DNA of 64,000 nt from Thermoanaerobaculia bacterium (GTDB taxonomy: Bacteria > Acidobacteriota > Thermoanaerobaculia > Multivoradales > JAHEKO01), in the NCBI GenBank assembly GCA_947259195.1, contig CAMYLC010000063.1, positions 1 to 64,000 on the forward strand. The letters are read 5' to 3'. Below, piece after piece: positions 26,104 through 35,703 of this stretch; the first letter of the stretch is position 1, and every line of letters begins with the position of its first letter. Both the position numbers and the translations under genes were made by a program. The notes beneath the pieces are model-generated. The model did no database searches. It saw nothing but the letters and a program-made list of their open reading frames with translations, and had not been told where the DNA came from.

Positions 26104-26640
26104 ATGAGCAGCTTTACCGGACGCATGATCGGTGCCGCGAAACTGGATGTCGCCATCTACGAGGAGGTCGAGGCCGACACCACTGCTACCGGCCAGGCCC
26201 TACTGGTCGTCGTGCTCTCCAGTGTTGCCTCTGGCTTGAGCTTCGTCACGATGAACGGTGTTCGGGGCGTCATCTTCGGCACCCTTGCCGCGATTGCTGG
26301 CTGGATCATCTGGGCAGGAATCACGTACCTCGTCGGCACCAAGATGCTTCCCGAGCCGCAGACCCAGTCCGACATGGGGGAGCTGCTGCGTACCATCGGT
26401 TTCGCCATGAGCCCCGGGATCTTGAGGATTCTCGGCCTTATTCCGTTCATTGGCCTCCTCGTCAACCTGGTCGTCTTCTTCTGGCTGCTGGCAGCAGTTG
26501 TCGTCGCTGTTAGGCAGGCACTCGACTACAGAAGTACCGGCCGGGCTATCGGGGTCTGTCTGATCGGGTTCTTGGTCTACGTCTTGGTGGCCTTCCTCGT
26601 CGGCACCATGTCTGCCGGCCTCGGCGGCTTGATGAACTGA
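26104..26640 (+). CDS. Yip1 family membrane protein
   Basis: A 178-residue protein with five membrane helices. The IYEEVEADTTATGQALLVVVLSS entry, MGELLRTIGFAMSPGILRIL and a closing RQALDYRSTGRAI are typical of short bacterial Yip1-domain proteins. AAGGAGG ends 4 nt before the ATG and overlaps the previous gene's end. It is a second Yip1 member in this window (the other at 17.7-18.4 kb). Function is unknown. Confidence 0.8.
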   Translation: MSSFTGRMIGAAKLDVAIYEEVEADTTATGQALLVVVLSSVASGLSFVTMNGVRGVIFGTLAAIAGWIIWAGITYLVGTKMLPEPQTQSDMGELLRTIGFAMSPGILRILGLIPFIGLLVNLVVFFWLLAAVVVAVRQALDYRSTGRAIGVCLIGFLVYVLVAFLVGTMSAGLGGLMN

Positions 26641-26710
26641 GCACCTCCGGGAATCTTCGCTTCGGCGGGGACGTTGTGAGAGACTGAGGGACGGTTCTTT
26701 GCCAAACCCC

Positions 26711-27061
26711 GGGGGCGCCTTGGCTTCGACGGGGAACAGAGCGGCTGGGAGGCTGCGTGTCGAGTTTCGCCTCGTAAAAGCGAAATAACACAACTGCCAA
26801 CGATAATCTGGCATTGGCTGCTTAAGCAGTCACGTCCCGACAGAAGCGTTGATTCACCGCGTCTGTCTCGGGCGTCGCAGTAGTGGATCGAAGGGCTCGT
26901 GGTGCCCCGTACCGAGTCCGGATTCAAAGCGGGGCTGGCTGACCGTGCCGGTTGTCTTCGTCCACAACACGGTCGGCGAGAACCTCGAACGAAGGCTACA
27001 CACGTAGAAGTTTCCCAGACGCGTTCTTCGGACGTGGGTTCGATTCCCACCGCCTCCACCA
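26711..27061 (+). ncRNA. ssrA: Transfer-messenger RNA (tmRNA)
   Basis: The gene starts with GGGGGCG and GGCTTCGACGGGG, the standard tmRNA 5' end, and closes with GGGTTCGATTCCCACCGCCTCCACCA-type tRNA-like sequence, whose CGCCTCC pairs with the 5' end. CCA is encoded at 27059-27061. The tag frame is GCC AAC GAT AAT then CTG GCA TTG GCT GCT TAA at 26796-26825, giving ANDNLALAA, a typical ClpXP-recognised LAA ending. With SmpB it rescues stalled ribosomes. Length is 351 nt. Confidence 0.96.
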
Positions 27062-27075
27062 ACTTTCAAACAACC

Positions 27076-27112
27076 GACCACCCCGCGGCATCAGGCCAAG
27101 GGTGGTCTTTGT
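27076..27112 (+). terminator. Intrinsic terminator after ssrA
   Basis: An 8-bp stem GACCACCC/GGGTGGTC with a 16-nt loop is followed by TTTGTTG. It starts 14 nt after the mature tmRNA end, the expected place for termination. Confidence 0.75.
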
Positions 27113-27344
27113 TGTGAGAACCAGGGAATCCAGTAACGCTCTCGCAATGAAGCATGGCCGGCATTCGCGTTCCAGTTTCTTCATCACGCCCTCGAGCACA
27201 ACTCCCAAGACTACGAACGAGATGACGTTCATTCCTCCCCAGTACCAACTCGGGTGGTGATGACTGGCCCGTTTACCTCAATCGGACACCGCCGGCAGGT
27301 GCTTGTTTGGGGTGATATAGACTCACCCCCGACTCTCCGGGAAG

Positions 27345-29507
27345 ATGAGTGATTCGATGATCGGCAAGACCCTGTCGCACTACCGCGTTCTGGACAAGTT
27401 GGGTGCGGGTGGCATGGGAGCTGTCTATCGAGCCGAAGACACCCGGCTCAAACGCCAGGTGGCGCTAAAGGTTTTGCCCGTCGACATGGCCGAGAATCCG
27501 GATTGGCTTCGTCGGTTCCAAAGAGAGGCCGAGCTCGTCGCCTCGCTCAACGACCCCGGCATCGTCACCATCTACTCGGTCGAAGAGGCCAACGGTCTCC
27601 ATTTCCTGACCATGGAGCTGGTGCAGGGACAGACTCTGGCTGATCAGCTCCCTTCCGGCGGAATGCGTCTCGATCGATTCCTCGCGATCGCATTGCCGCT
27701 GGCCCAGGCCCTGGCCGCCGCCCACGACAGGGGTGTCACCCATCGGGATCTCAAGCCCGCCAATGTGATGGTCACCCCCGAAGGACAGGTCAAAGTGCTG
27801 GATTTCGGCCTGGCGAAACTCCTTGTTGCCGATGGCGCCAGCGATCAAACCCTGATGCCTACCGAGGCCCTCACCCAGGCAGGCCTGGTGATGGGGACGA
27901 TTCCCTACATGGCTCCAGAGCAGCTCGAGGGTCGGTCGGTCGATCACCGCTGCGACATCTTCTCCATGGGCATCATCCTGCATGAAATGGTGACCGGTGA
28001 GCGACCTTTCAAGGGTGAGAGCTCGGCGTCTTTGATCTCGGCGATCCTGCGCGATCAGCCGCACTCCATCACCGATTCCCGCTCCGATGTGCCGCGTCAG
28101 TTGGACAGGGTGATCCAGCGTTGCCTGCAGAAGGACCCTGAGCGCCGCTATCAGACGGCCAAGGATCTGCGCAACGATCTGGAGGATCTGCCAGCCGATT
28201 TGAACTCGGTGAAGGCGGATCAGCCGCGCTCTGTGGCGGTGTTGCCCCTCAAGGACATGAGTCCACAGAAAGATCAGGACTACTTCTGTGAAGGTGTCTC
28301 CGAGGACATCATCAATGCCCTGTCGAAGGTGGACGAACTGCGCGTAGCCTCGCGCATGGCTGCTTTTCAGATCGTCGATAAGACCACCGATCTCGGACAG
28401 ATCGGCGAGCGGCTCAATGTCGAGACCGTGCTGGCGGGAAGTGTCCGGAAGGCCGGCAACCGAGTCCGGATCAGTGCCGAGTTGGTAGATGTTCGCGACA
28501 GTGCACTGCTCTGGTCGGAGCGCTACGACCGCGACCTGGAGGACGTCTTCGAAGTCCAGGACGAGATCTCGGAGAACATCGTCAAGGCCCTCCAGGTCAC
28601 GCTCAGTCCAAAAGAGAAGAGGGCCATTCAGCATCAGGCACCGCTCGATATCCGGGCCTACGAATACTACTTGCGTGGCCGGAGGCTCTTCTATGGTGGG
28701 ACCAGAAAGACCTTCGAGCGCGGTTTGCAGATGTTCGACCGGGCCATCGAGATCGATCCGAAGTTCGCTGCGCCCTACGCAGCTATCGCGGACTCTTCGT
28801 CCCATCTCTATCTCTATTTCGACAACAGTGAGTCGAATCTGAAGCGTGCTGATGAGGCGAGTCGTAAGGCGCTGGAGCTGGCTGCCGATAGCGCGGAGGC
28901 CCACGCCTCCCGTGGCCTGGCCCTGTCGCTACTGGAGAGATTCCAGGAAGCGGAGGAAGCTTTCGAGACCGCGATTCGCCTCGACCCAAAGCTTTTCGAG
29001 GCGCACTACTTCTATGCCCGCTCATGCTGGCAGCAAAGCAAGCTTCCGGAAGCTGCCCAGCACTTCGATCGCGCCAGCGAGGTTCGGCCAGAAGACTTCC
29101 AGTCAATCTGTCTTCTAGGTTCCGTCTACCACGGGTTGGGAGACTCAGAGAAGGCGATGGACTGTCATCATAGAAGTCTCGAGGTCATCGAGAAACACCT
29201 GGACCTGAATCCGGACGATGCGCGAGCTCTCTACCTTGGTTCTGGCGCATTGATCGGCATCGGAAAAACCGAACAGGGTCTCGAATGGGCGGCAAGAGCG
29301 GTTGAGATCGATCCAACCGATTCGGCCGTTCTCTACAATGTTGCCTGCACGTATTCGAATGCGCAGCGCTTGGACGAAGCGATCGATTACCTCGAGCGGG
29401 CCGTGGCCGCAGGCTTCGCATCCAAGGACTGGATTATCAATGACGGGGACTTCGAGCCTCTCCGGGAGCACTCGCGCTATCTCGCGCTGCTCGACTCGAT
29501 GGACTGA
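27345..29507 (+). CDS. Serine/threonine protein kinase with TolB-like and TPR domains
   Basis: The 720-residue protein starts with a Hanks-type kinase (about 13-285): GAGGMG at 20-25, Lys42, HRDLKPAN with Asp135, DFG at 153-155 and the APE loop near 190. Residues about 297-425 form the TolB/FlgO-like domain that often follows such kinases ([39 protein letters not shown]). The remainder is a TPR array of roughly eight repeats. No transmembrane helix is seen, so it is probably cytosolic. All catalytic residues are intact. Its partners are unknown and it is monocistronic. Confidence 0.93.
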   Translation: MSDSMIGKTLSHYRVLDKLGAGGMGAVYRAEDTRLKRQVALKVLPVDMAENPDWLRRFQREAELVASLNDPGIVTIYSVEEANGLHFLTMELVQGQTLADQLPSGGMRLDRFLAIALPLAQALAAAHDRGVTHRDLKPANVMVTPEGQVKVLDFGLAKLLVADGASDQTLMPTEALTQAGLVMGTIPYMAPEQLEGRSVDHRCDIFSMGIILHEMVTGERPFKGESSASLISAILRDQPHSITDSRSDVPRQLDRVIQRCLQKDPERRYQTAKDLRNDLEDLPADLNSVKADQPRSVAVLPLKDMSPQKDQDYFCEGVSEDIINALSKVDELRVASRMAAFQIVDKTTDLGQIGERLNVETVLAGSVRKAGNRVRISAELVDVRDSALLWSERYDRDLEDVFEVQDEISENIVKALQVTLSPKEKRAIQHQAPLDIRAYEYYLRGRRLFYGGTRKTFERGLQMFDRAIEIDPKFAAPYAAIADSSSHLYLYFDNSESNLKRADEASRKALELAADSAEAHASRGLALSLLERFQEAEEAFETAIRLDPKLFEAHYFYARSCWQQSKLPEAAQHFDRASEVRPEDFQSICLLGSVYHGLGDSEKAMDCHHRSLEVIEKHLDLNPDDARALYLGSGALIGIGKTEQGLEWAARAVEIDPTDSAVLYNVACTYSNAQRLDEAIDYLERAVAAGFASKDWIINDGDFEPLREHSRYLALLDSMD

Positions 29508-29994
29508 GCGATCGGGTCTTCATCGACGCCATCGGTCGGGTTGAAAATCGCTTTTCTGCGCTACCCCGGGGATCTTCGGAATCATCGGCGCGGAGGGTGC
29601 CTGCGCGGCTCTTGCCGAGATCCGCCAGACTCAAGCGGACTTCCACTTTAATCCATAATCAGGTCTTCTTTGTGGTTGTTCTCTCCACAGAGAGTTTCAA
29701 GACGTCGGATCTCTACCCATTTCACTCCACTTCAAGTTGAAAACGATTGAGTTTTCCGGCAGGCGAAGAGCCGCCGCACCCTCAGAGCAGGAGTTCGGCC
29801 CTGAACGGGAATTCGGACGACCATCTCGACTCAGGAAAGGGTCGTGAATGGTCCATCAGATGTATAGAATTGACAAGTATAGATATCTCCTTCTCCACTG
29901 GATGCTGGAAACGTGGCCCGAATAGGAAGACAAGTTCCACCTTGTCGCAGAGCCTTCGTTCAGTTTCACCCCCTGAGACAGGCGCCGGCACAGA
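29508..29994. other. Intergenic stretch without a recognised gene
   Basis: About 490 nt between the kinase stop and the convergent mtnA stop. Open frames here are short and lack any recognisable domain. The right part (29630-29900) is less GC-rich than the surroundings. I see no RNA gene and no clear terminator. Confidence 0.5.
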
Positions 29995-31089
29995 CTACCC
30001 GCCCTTCGAGGTCTTCGGCTGTAGGAGAGCCTTCTGGATCGTTTCAAGGTAGGGGGGCGACAGCACTCCGACATCCGTGATGATGGCGGTGATCAGCTCG
30101 GCCGGGGTCACATCGAAGGCGAAATTCGCTGCGCCAGTCCCTTGCGGGGCAATGCGGGTGCCAATGACCTCCGTGACTTCGGCCGCTTCGCGCTCTTCGA
30201 TCGGAATGTCGCTTCCGGTGGCCGTCGTCGGGTCGATCGTCGAGATCGGCGCCGCCACGTAGAACGGGACCTCGTGACGATGGGCCAACACCGCCAGGGG
30301 GTAGGTACCGATCTTGTTGGCCGTGTCGCCGTTCGCCGCGATCCGGTCGGCGCCAACAACTACGCGGTCAGCCAGACCTCGAGCCAAAATCGAACCAGCG
30401 CTGGAGTCCGTAACCAGCCGGAAGGGAATTCCGTGTCGCTGAAGCTCCCAGGCCGTCAGGCGAGCTCCCTGGAGGAGGGGCCGGGTCTCATCGACCCAGA
30501 CCATCTTGATCTTCTTGGCCTCCCAGGCCGCTCGAATCACCCCCAATGCCGTGCCGTAGCCCGCCGTCGCCAGCGCCCCCGTATTGCAATGGGTTATCAC
30601 CCGATCACCCGCCGAGAACAAGGGCTCTCCGTAGGTCCCGATTCGTCGGTTCGCGGCAACATCTTGGGAGTGCAGCTGCCCGGCCCAGAGCAGGAGGGCC
30701 GCCGCTACACTCTGCGCATCCTTGTCACTGTTGCCCGCGAACACCTGCCGGCCCTGTTCCAGTGCCCACCGGAGATTCACCGCTGTTGGGCGAGTCGCGC
30801 CGAGATGCTCGATCACCCCATTGAAGTGCTTGCCGAGATCCTTGCCTGACGGCAGGCAGAGAATTCCCAGGACAAGGCCGTACGCCGCGGCAACTCCGAT
30901 AGCCGGCGCACCTCTGACCGAGAGGCGGCGGATGGCCCGTGCCACGTCCTGGGGAGATCTGCATTCCAGCCACACCTCTTCGTGGGGCAGGCGGGTCTGA
31001 TCGAGAAGCCGCAGGTGGTCCCGTTGCCACCGGATCGGGGAGAAGGCCTCGTCTTCTGGCACCGGGGTAGCTTGTGAGGCGTCGTTCAT
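29995..31089 (-). CDS. mtnA: S-methyl-5-thioribose-1-phosphate isomerase
   Basis: MtnA converts methylthioribose-1-phosphate to methylthioribulose-1-phosphate in methionine salvage. The 364-residue protein has VRGAPAIGVAAAYG, THCNTGALATAGYGTALGVIR with the catalytic Cys, the catalytic-Asp block VVVGADRIAANGDTANKIGTYPLA and the end FDVTPAELITAIITDVGV. The related eIF2B-alpha family lacks this combination. The ATG at 31089 fits. A trans-sulfuration-type gene is transcribed divergently 126 nt away, which fits a sulfur amino acid theme. Confidence 0.93.
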   Translation of the reverse strand: MNDASQATPVPEDEAFSPIRWQRDHLRLLDQTRLPHEEVWLECRSPQDVARAIRRLSVRGAPAIGVAAAYGLVLGILCLPSGKDLGKHFNGVIEHLGATRPTAVNLRWALEQGRQVFAGNSDKDAQSVAAALLLWAGQLHSQDVAANRRIGTYGEPLFSAGDRVITHCNTGALATAGYGTALGVIRAAWEAKKIKMVWVDETRPLLQGARLTAWELQRHGIPFRLVTDSSAGSILARGLADRVVVGADRIAANGDTANKIGTYPLAVLAHRHEVPFYVAAPISTIDPTTATGSDIPIEEREAAEVTEVIGTRIAPQGTGAANFAFDVTPAELITAIITDVGVLSPPYLETIQKALLQPKTSKGG

Positions 31090-31215
31090 GACTCCTATGT
31101 TATTACCCCCGCAATGGTCTGCACCGCTGCTAGAATTTCGGCCCGGCGCGCTCGACACCTTCATGCTGGAGGCGAGTCGCGTTCTCGAGACTTTTCCGTT
31201 GCGAGGAGGTTTACT

Positions 31216-32376
31216 GTGAAGGGCGATACCACGAAACTGGGTTTCTCGACTCGGGCCATCCATGCTGGCCAAGCACCCGATCCCACCACCGGCTCGGTGA
31301 CGGTACCCATCTACCAGACATCGACCTACGTCCAGGAAGAGCTGGGTCAACACAAGGGCTACGAGTACGCGCGCGTCCAGAACCCAACGCGAGAAGCTCT
31401 CGAGGAAAACGTCGCTGCTCTCGAGAACGGATTGGCCGGGCACGCGTTCGCCTCGGGCATGGCGGCCATCTCGACACTGCTCACATTGACCCGTGCCGGG
31501 GACCACGTCGTCTGTTCACAGAATGTCTATGGGGGCACCTATCGGTTCTTCAGCCAGATTCTCGAGCGCTATGGCCTGCGCTTCTCGTGGATCGATTCGA
31601 CGAATCTCGAGGTCGTCGAGAATGCCATGAACGAAGAGACCCGCCTGGTCTACGTCGAAACCCCGACCAACCCCATGATGGAGATCACCGACATCGCCGC
31701 GGTGGCAGACATCGCTCATCATCACGGAGCCAGCTTGGCGGTTGACAACACCTTTCTTTCGCCTCGCTTCCAGCGCCCACTGGAGCTCGGTGCCGATGTC
31801 GTGATCCACTCCACCACCAAGTTTCTCAACGGACACAGCGACTCCATCGGTGGCATCCTCGTCTCTTCGAGGGCCAAGGATGCCGAGTGGTTCGCCTTTG
31901 TTCAGAAGTCGGTTGGAGCGATTCTCTCGCCGTTCGACAGCTTTCTCGTGCTGCGTGGCCTCAAGACCCTGGCCGTGCGGATGGATCGTCACGAATCCAG
32001 CGGTCGAGCCGTCGCCAAATATCTGAATGAACATTCCAAGGTGGAGCGCCTTCTCTATCCAGGTCTGCCCGAGCACCCTAGCCACGAGGTGCAGTCTCGA
32101 CAGGCCACCGGTTACGGCGCGCTCATTACTTTCGACCTGGGCAGCTACGACGCTGCCAAGACCCTGCTGGACAACCTCGAAGTCATGAGCCTGGCGGAAA
32201 GCCTGGGTGGCGTGGAGACACTCATCTCCCACCCTGCTTCCATGACCCATGCCTCGGTGCCGCCGGAACAGCTGGAGGAGTTGGGGATAACGGAAGGCGT
32301 CGTGCGGGTTTCAGTCGGATTGGAGGACCTGGAAGATTTGCTCGCCGATCTCGAGTCGGCGCTCGCCAAGATCTAG
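31216..32376 (+). CDS. Cystathionine gamma-synthase/lyase family PLP enzyme
   Basis: The 386-residue protein belongs to the gamma-elimination/replacement class of fold-type I PLP enzymes. It has QTSTYVQE, YEYARVQNPTREALE, SGMAAISTLL, the PLP-phosphate and Asp177 block AVDNTFLSPRFQRPLELGAD, and the Schiff-base Lys202 in HSTTKFLNGHSD. The C-terminal SLGGVETLISHPASMTH with Arg in VVRVSVGLE is standard. Sequence does not separate cystathionine gamma-synthase from gamma-lyase. The GTG start at 31216 has GAGGAGGT upstream, ruling out earlier in-frame starts. Confidence 0.92.
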   Translation: MKGDTTKLGFSTRAIHAGQAPDPTTGSVTVPIYQTSTYVQEELGQHKGYEYARVQNPTREALEENVAALENGLAGHAFASGMAAISTLLTLTRAGDHVVCSQNVYGGTYRFFSQILERYGLRFSWIDSTNLEVVENAMNEETRLVYVETPTNPMMEITDIAAVADIAHHHGASLAVDNTFLSPRFQRPLELGADVVIHSTTKFLNGHSDSIGGILVSSRAKDAEWFAFVQKSVGAILSPFDSFLVLRGLKTLAVRMDRHESSGRAVAKYLNEHSKVERLLYPGLPEHPSHEVQSRQATGYGALITFDLGSYDAAKTLLDNLEVMSLAESLGGVETLISHPASMTHASVPPEQLEELGITEGVVRVSVGLEDLEDLLADLESALAKI

Positions 32377-32389
32377 TCCCCGGCCTTTC

Positions 32390-32734
32390 TCAAGCCTCGT
32401 CTTCAACCTCGTCGACATCCTTGCTCAAGCAGGTGGTGATCCAGGTCAAGAAGCCGGCCTCTCCGCGTCGAATGCCGAACGCCAGGATCTCCGGCAAGTC
32501 ATAGCTGTGGAGCTCCTGAATAGCTGCCTCGACCGCAGGGTACTCGCTCTCCAGGGTCTTGATGATGAGCATGTACTCGCTGTCATCACAGACCTTTCCC
32601 TGCCATCGATAGACCGATCGATGAATCGGCAGGATGTTGACGCAGCAGGAGTGGCGCCTCTCCACCAACTCCTCTGCGATGAGGTTTGCCTCCTCCTCTG
32701 TACCCGCTGTGGTTACGACAACCAAGGCACTCAC
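32390..32734 (-). CDS. cutA: Divalent-cation tolerance protein CutA
   Basis: The 114-residue protein is of normal length and has the CutA blocks VVVTTAGTEEEANLIAEELV, CCVNILPIHRSVYRWQGKV, EYMLIIKTLESEYPAVEAAI, and SYDLPEILAFGI. CutA forms ferredoxin-like trimers, binds copper in E. coli, and is often not needed for metal tolerance. It converges with the trans-sulfuration gene with 13 nt between stops. Confidence 0.95.
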   Translation of the reverse strand: MSALVVVTTAGTEEEANLIAEELVERRHSCCVNILPIHRSVYRWQGKVCDDSEYMLIIKTLESEYPAVEAAIQELHSYDLPEILAFGIRRGEAGFLTWITTCLSKDVDEVEDEA

Positions 32735-32796
32735 GGTTGATCACGTTACTCCACGAAACGGCGCTGCGTCAACGAGAATCAACTGCCACCGCCTAG

Positions 32797-33504
32797 CTAC
32801 CTCCAGGTTTCCGAGGCAACGTCGTAGCGCAGGATCTTGACCTTGCCGGTGCGACCGAAGACTCTTACCACTGAAAGGAAGTGCATCCCGTCGGTGATGT
32901 AGAGCGAGCCCGGCGTCGAAGCCCCCAGATGATTGAAAGACGCGATGTCGGAGCGATTGAATCGAATGGGGTCATCCAAGCGGGTCAATCTCCGCGTTGG
33001 GTCCCCAGGGTCGCGCGGTGCCGGACCGGCTGGAAAGCCGAGACGGATCCGCTGCCCCAGGTGAATCAACTCTCGCGGCGGAGCCAGAGGCGGATCCACG
33101 CCGGCATCGATATCCCGTGTCAAAACGCCGTCCCCGTCTCCATCCCGATACAAGGTAAAGCTGTACCTGCCCTCGCCGCTGGTACGGAACTTTACTCCCA
33201 CCTTCGCGCCTTCTCGGATGGCCCTCGATCTGGCGAGTCTCAGCACTCCATGGAGCTCCCGACTGGCCAGGTCCACCCTCAGGCTGCGAGTCAGCCGAAA
33301 GAGATCGGGGAGAGTGAGCGATGCAGTGAGACCCAGGATCGCGACGATAACGATCCACTCGACAACAGTGAATCCTCCGACTCGATCGCCCTGCCGGGTA
33401 ACGGATTTCGCCTTCCGTATCCCTCGACGTCCCGCCATCGTGCGACGGGTTGCGGCGAGCGGCAGGGATGACGTGGGACTACCCTGCCGCCCACCCAGCA
33501 TCAT
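32797..33504 (-). CDS. Type II secretion/type IV pilus pseudopilin (GspH/FimT-like)
   Basis: A type IV prepilin-like N-terminus, DRVGG/FTVVEWIVIVAIL, carries the prepilin peptidase site (Gly before Phe, Glu at +5) and the hydrophobic N-helix. The mature domain has FRLTRSLRVDLASRELHGVLRLARSRAIREG, typical of GspH-like minor pseudopilins, then a beta-rich C-domain. The ATG at 33504 overlaps the upstream HhH gene (ATGA); an internal ATG at 33438 would give a shorter, more typical 22-residue leader. No other pilus genes lie nearby, so its machine is encoded elsewhere. Confidence 0.8.
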   Translation of the reverse strand: MMLGGRQGSPTSSLPLAATRRTMAGRRGIRKAKSVTRQGDRVGGFTVVEWIVIVAILGLTASLTLPDLFRLTRSLRVDLASRELHGVLRLARSRAIREGAKVGVKFRTSGEGRYSFTLYRDGDGDGVLTRDIDAGVDPPLAPPRELIHLGQRIRLGFPAGPAPRDPGDPTRRLTRLDDPIRFNRSDIASFNHLGASTPGSLYITDGMHFLSVVRVFGRTGKVKILRYDVASETWR

Positions 33505-33845
33505 GATCCGTCGCCTCCGGTCGAGTTCTTCGGAGGTTTGACCTTCTCGGTGAGGGTCGTCTCTCCAGTGATGGTGATGTGTGGCCGGATCAACTCGAAG
33601 GTCTTCTCGCCGACTCCCTGAACCAGCATTAGATCCTCCAGGCTCTTGAAGCGGCCGTTCTTGTCTCGGAAGTCGACGATGCGCTGCGCCACAACAGAAC
33701 CCACTCGTGGCAGCAACGTAAGTTGCTCGACGCTCGCCGTATTGATGTTCACGGCTTCCTTCTGCGCCTGGCTCTTCGTCGGAAAGCCCGTCACCAGGAC
33801 GCACAACAACCCAACCACTGTAGTCAACTTGAATGCTCGTTTCAT
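33501..33845 (-). CDS. ComEA-like exported helix-hairpin-helix protein
   Basis: The 114-residue protein has a signal peptide (about 1-27, ending KSQAQ) and one ComEA-type double helix-hairpin-helix: VNINTASVEQLTLLPRVG, AQRIVDFRDKNGRFKSLEDL and VQGVGEKTFELIRPH. ComEA binds DNA in the periplasm during natural transformation; small exported HhH proteins are also common without proven competence roles. Coupling to a pseudopilin gene supports DNA uptake or a pilus-linked role (inference). The Pro/Lys/Gly C-terminus is disordered. Confidence 0.85.
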   Translation of the reverse strand: MKRAFKLTTVVGLLCVLVTGFPTKSQAQKEAVNINTASVEQLTLLPRVGSVVAQRIVDFRDKNGRFKSLEDLMLVQGVGEKTFELIRPHITITGETTLTEKVKPPKNSTGGDGS

Positions 33846-34245
33846 GCAACACCTCCATAGTCAGGAATCAGATTTGGCACCCGCTGTTTCGCAAATGTGC
33901 CGGGTCAAGCCACTACGCCGGTCCCCACCGTCTGTTTTCTCCTTCCTACTCGCTGGTCGTTTACACCTCCTTTCTCCGGTGAATGTGGGAAGCTGCGTGA
34001 ACATCAATTGGCGTGCCAGGCTCAAGAAACATCAATGTCGCCATGAAACAAAGGGTTCTCCTCCCCCTCGAGGCAGCTTCCAACGGCCCGGAACGTCAAG
34101 GGATTTTGCGCCGGTTGGCAGAGCACAGTCGAGGAACCCGCTCCCCCTCCTAAAGGCTCTGCGGAGTCAAACCCGCTGGACACCGAGAGAGACTGTTTGC
34201 CCTTGGGTGGCCCCAAAAGGTCTTTTGCATTAAATTAGAGCGCCG
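33846..34245. other. 400-nt intergenic region between divergent genes
   Basis: It separates the comEA-like gene (minus) from the first signal peptidase gene (plus), so it must hold promoters for both. GGAGGTG precedes the minus-strand ATG. The right part has a short AT-rich stretch near 34225-34240. No gene is seen. A minus-strand fragment resembles pieces of a cyclic-di-GMP-I riboswitch but does not fit its spacing. Confidence 0.5.
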
Positions 34246-34944
34246 ATGACGAACCGAAGCACTGTCCGCGAGTACCTCGAGGCCCTGATCATTGCCGGGA
34301 TCTTTCTCGGCTTTACGAACACCTTTGTGGTGAAAACCTTCTACATTCCGAGCGCGTCGATGGAAGAAACCCTGCTCGTCGGCGACCATCTCTTCGTCAA
34401 CCGGTTCATCTACGGCCCGGCTCCGACCAAGCTCGAGAGAAAGCTCCTCCCTTTGAGACCGGTGAATCGCGGCGACGTCGTCATCTTTCGATCGCCGGAG
34501 CGACCCAGGGTCGACATGGTCAAGCGTTGTATCGGCTTACCCCAAGACGAGATCCGCCTGGTGGACAAAGATCTCTACATCAATGAGAAGTGGGTCGACG
34601 ATGGAACCTATACCTGGCACCGAGATGCCATCGTCTACAACGACTTGCCTTCGGTCTCTCAATCGGCTCGCCTGAGGGACAACTTCGGGCCGTCAACCGT
34701 GCCGGAGGAGCACTTCTTTTGCATGGGGGACAATCGCGATCAATCCTACGACTCGAGATTCTGGGGTTCTGTGCCGGAGCACTTCATCAAGGGTCGAGCC
34801 TTCCTCATCTACTGGTCCTTTGGCGGCGAAACCTCCGATGGCGTCTGGCGGGGGTTGGGGAGCAAGTTGCGGCAGCTCGCTGGCACCGCCATCGGCTTCT
34901 TCAGCAAGTCGCGTTGGGGGCGGACCTTCCACCTGGTGCGTTAG
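34246..34944 (+). CDS. lepB: Signal peptidase I (first of two)
   Basis: Leader peptidase that removes signal peptides from exported proteins. The 232-residue protein has an N-terminal membrane helix (about 9-30), box B IPSASMEETLLVGD with nucleophile Ser38, box D VKRCIGLPQDEI with general-base Lys93 and box E CMGDNRDQSYDSRFWG. A nearly collinear second copy starts 15 nt downstream, so this is a tandem duplication. Asp90-Met91 precede the Lys where the second copy has DFIK. Confidence 0.94.
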   Translation: MTNRSTVREYLEALIIAGIFLGFTNTFVVKTFYIPSASMEETLLVGDHLFVNRFIYGPAPTKLERKLLPLRPVNRGDVVIFRSPERPRVDMVKRCIGLPQDEIRLVDKDLYINEKWVDDGTYTWHRDAIVYNDLPSVSQSARLRDNFGPSTVPEEHFFCMGDNRDQSYDSRFWGSVPEHFIKGRAFLIYWSFGGETSDGVWRGLGSKLRQLAGTAIGFFSKSRWGRTFHLVR

Positions 34945-34958
34945 TGGGTGCCACTCTG

Positions 34959-35660
34959 ATGTCCACTTCCAGATCGATCTTCCGGGAGTACTTCGAGGCC
35001 CTCCTCATCGCGGTGATTTTCGCCACCTTCGCGCGGACGTACGCTGTGCAGGCCTTTAAGATCCCCACTGGTTCGATGGAGCAGAACCTCCTGATCGGTG
35101 ATCACATCCTGGTCAACAAGTTCATCTTTGGACCGACCGAGAGCGTTCTCGAGCGCTGGCTGCTGCCGACTCAGGCAGTGCGGCGGGGTGATGTGGTCGT
35201 CTTTCGATTTCCCGAAGATCCGTCTCGAGATTTCATCAAGCGCTGCATCGGTCTGCCTGGAGACACGATCGAGATTGTCGACAAGGTGATCCGTGTCAAT
35301 GGTGAAGTGGTCGAGGATGGTCACTACACCTATCTCGCCGACTCCCGCGTCTACCCTCACTCCGTCTTTCTTCACGAGAGCTACCGAGATCGAGACAACT
35401 TCGGGCCCTTCGAGGTACCAGGAGGCCACTACTTCTTCATGGGTGATAATCGGGACAATTCCAATGATTCCCGCTTCTGGGGAGCGGTGCCAGCAGACTA
35501 CATCAAGGGCCGAGCATTTCTCGTCTATTGGTCTTTCGCCAGCGAGGAGGAGCCGGTAGATTGGCCGGGGTACGGAGGCAAGCTTCGACAGCTGTCGAAT
35601 GTCTTTTCGAAGTTCTTCACCGACACCCGTTGGGATCGCTCTTTTCAAATTGTGCGCTAG
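34959..35660 (+). CDS. lepB: Signal peptidase I (second of two)
   Basis: The 233-residue paralogue of the preceding gene has Ser39 in IPTGSMEQNLLIGD, Lys94 in DFIKRCIGLPGDTIE and FMGDNRDNSNDSRFWG. It is closer to canonical LepB in these blocks than the first copy. Both have one N-terminal membrane helix and a Trp/Arg-rich C-terminal end (TRWDRSFQIVR). Fifteen nt separate the genes, and a DUF4845-like gene follows after 43 nt. Different substrate preference of the two copies is possible. Confidence 0.95.
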   Translation: MSTSRSIFREYFEALLIAVIFATFARTYAVQAFKIPTGSMEQNLLIGDHILVNKFIFGPTESVLERWLLPTQAVRRGDVVVFRFPEDPSRDFIKRCIGLPGDTIEIVDKVIRVNGEVVEDGHYTYLADSRVYPHSVFLHESYRDRDNFGPFEVPGGHYFFMGDNRDNSNDSRFWGAVPADYIKGRAFLVYWSFASEEEPVDWPGYGGKLRQLSNVFSKFFTDTRWDRSFQIVR

Positions 35661-35703
35661 AATCGAGGACTAGAGGAACTCAAAGACGAGCAAGGGGACA
35701 AGA

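Noticed and set aside
26996..27232. Minus-strand frame of 78 codons
   Set aside because: Overlaps the tmRNA tRNA-like end and its terminator.
27465..28904. Minus-strand open frame of 479 codons
   Set aside because: Antisense to the kinase-TPR gene; no recognisable domain.
33860..34220. Minus-strand pieces resembling a cyclic-di-GMP-I riboswitch (GGGCAAAC, GCAGAGCC, GAGCGGG)
   Set aside because: Spacing between pieces is too long, the tetraloop helix is missing and the conserved GCAAAGCC is altered.
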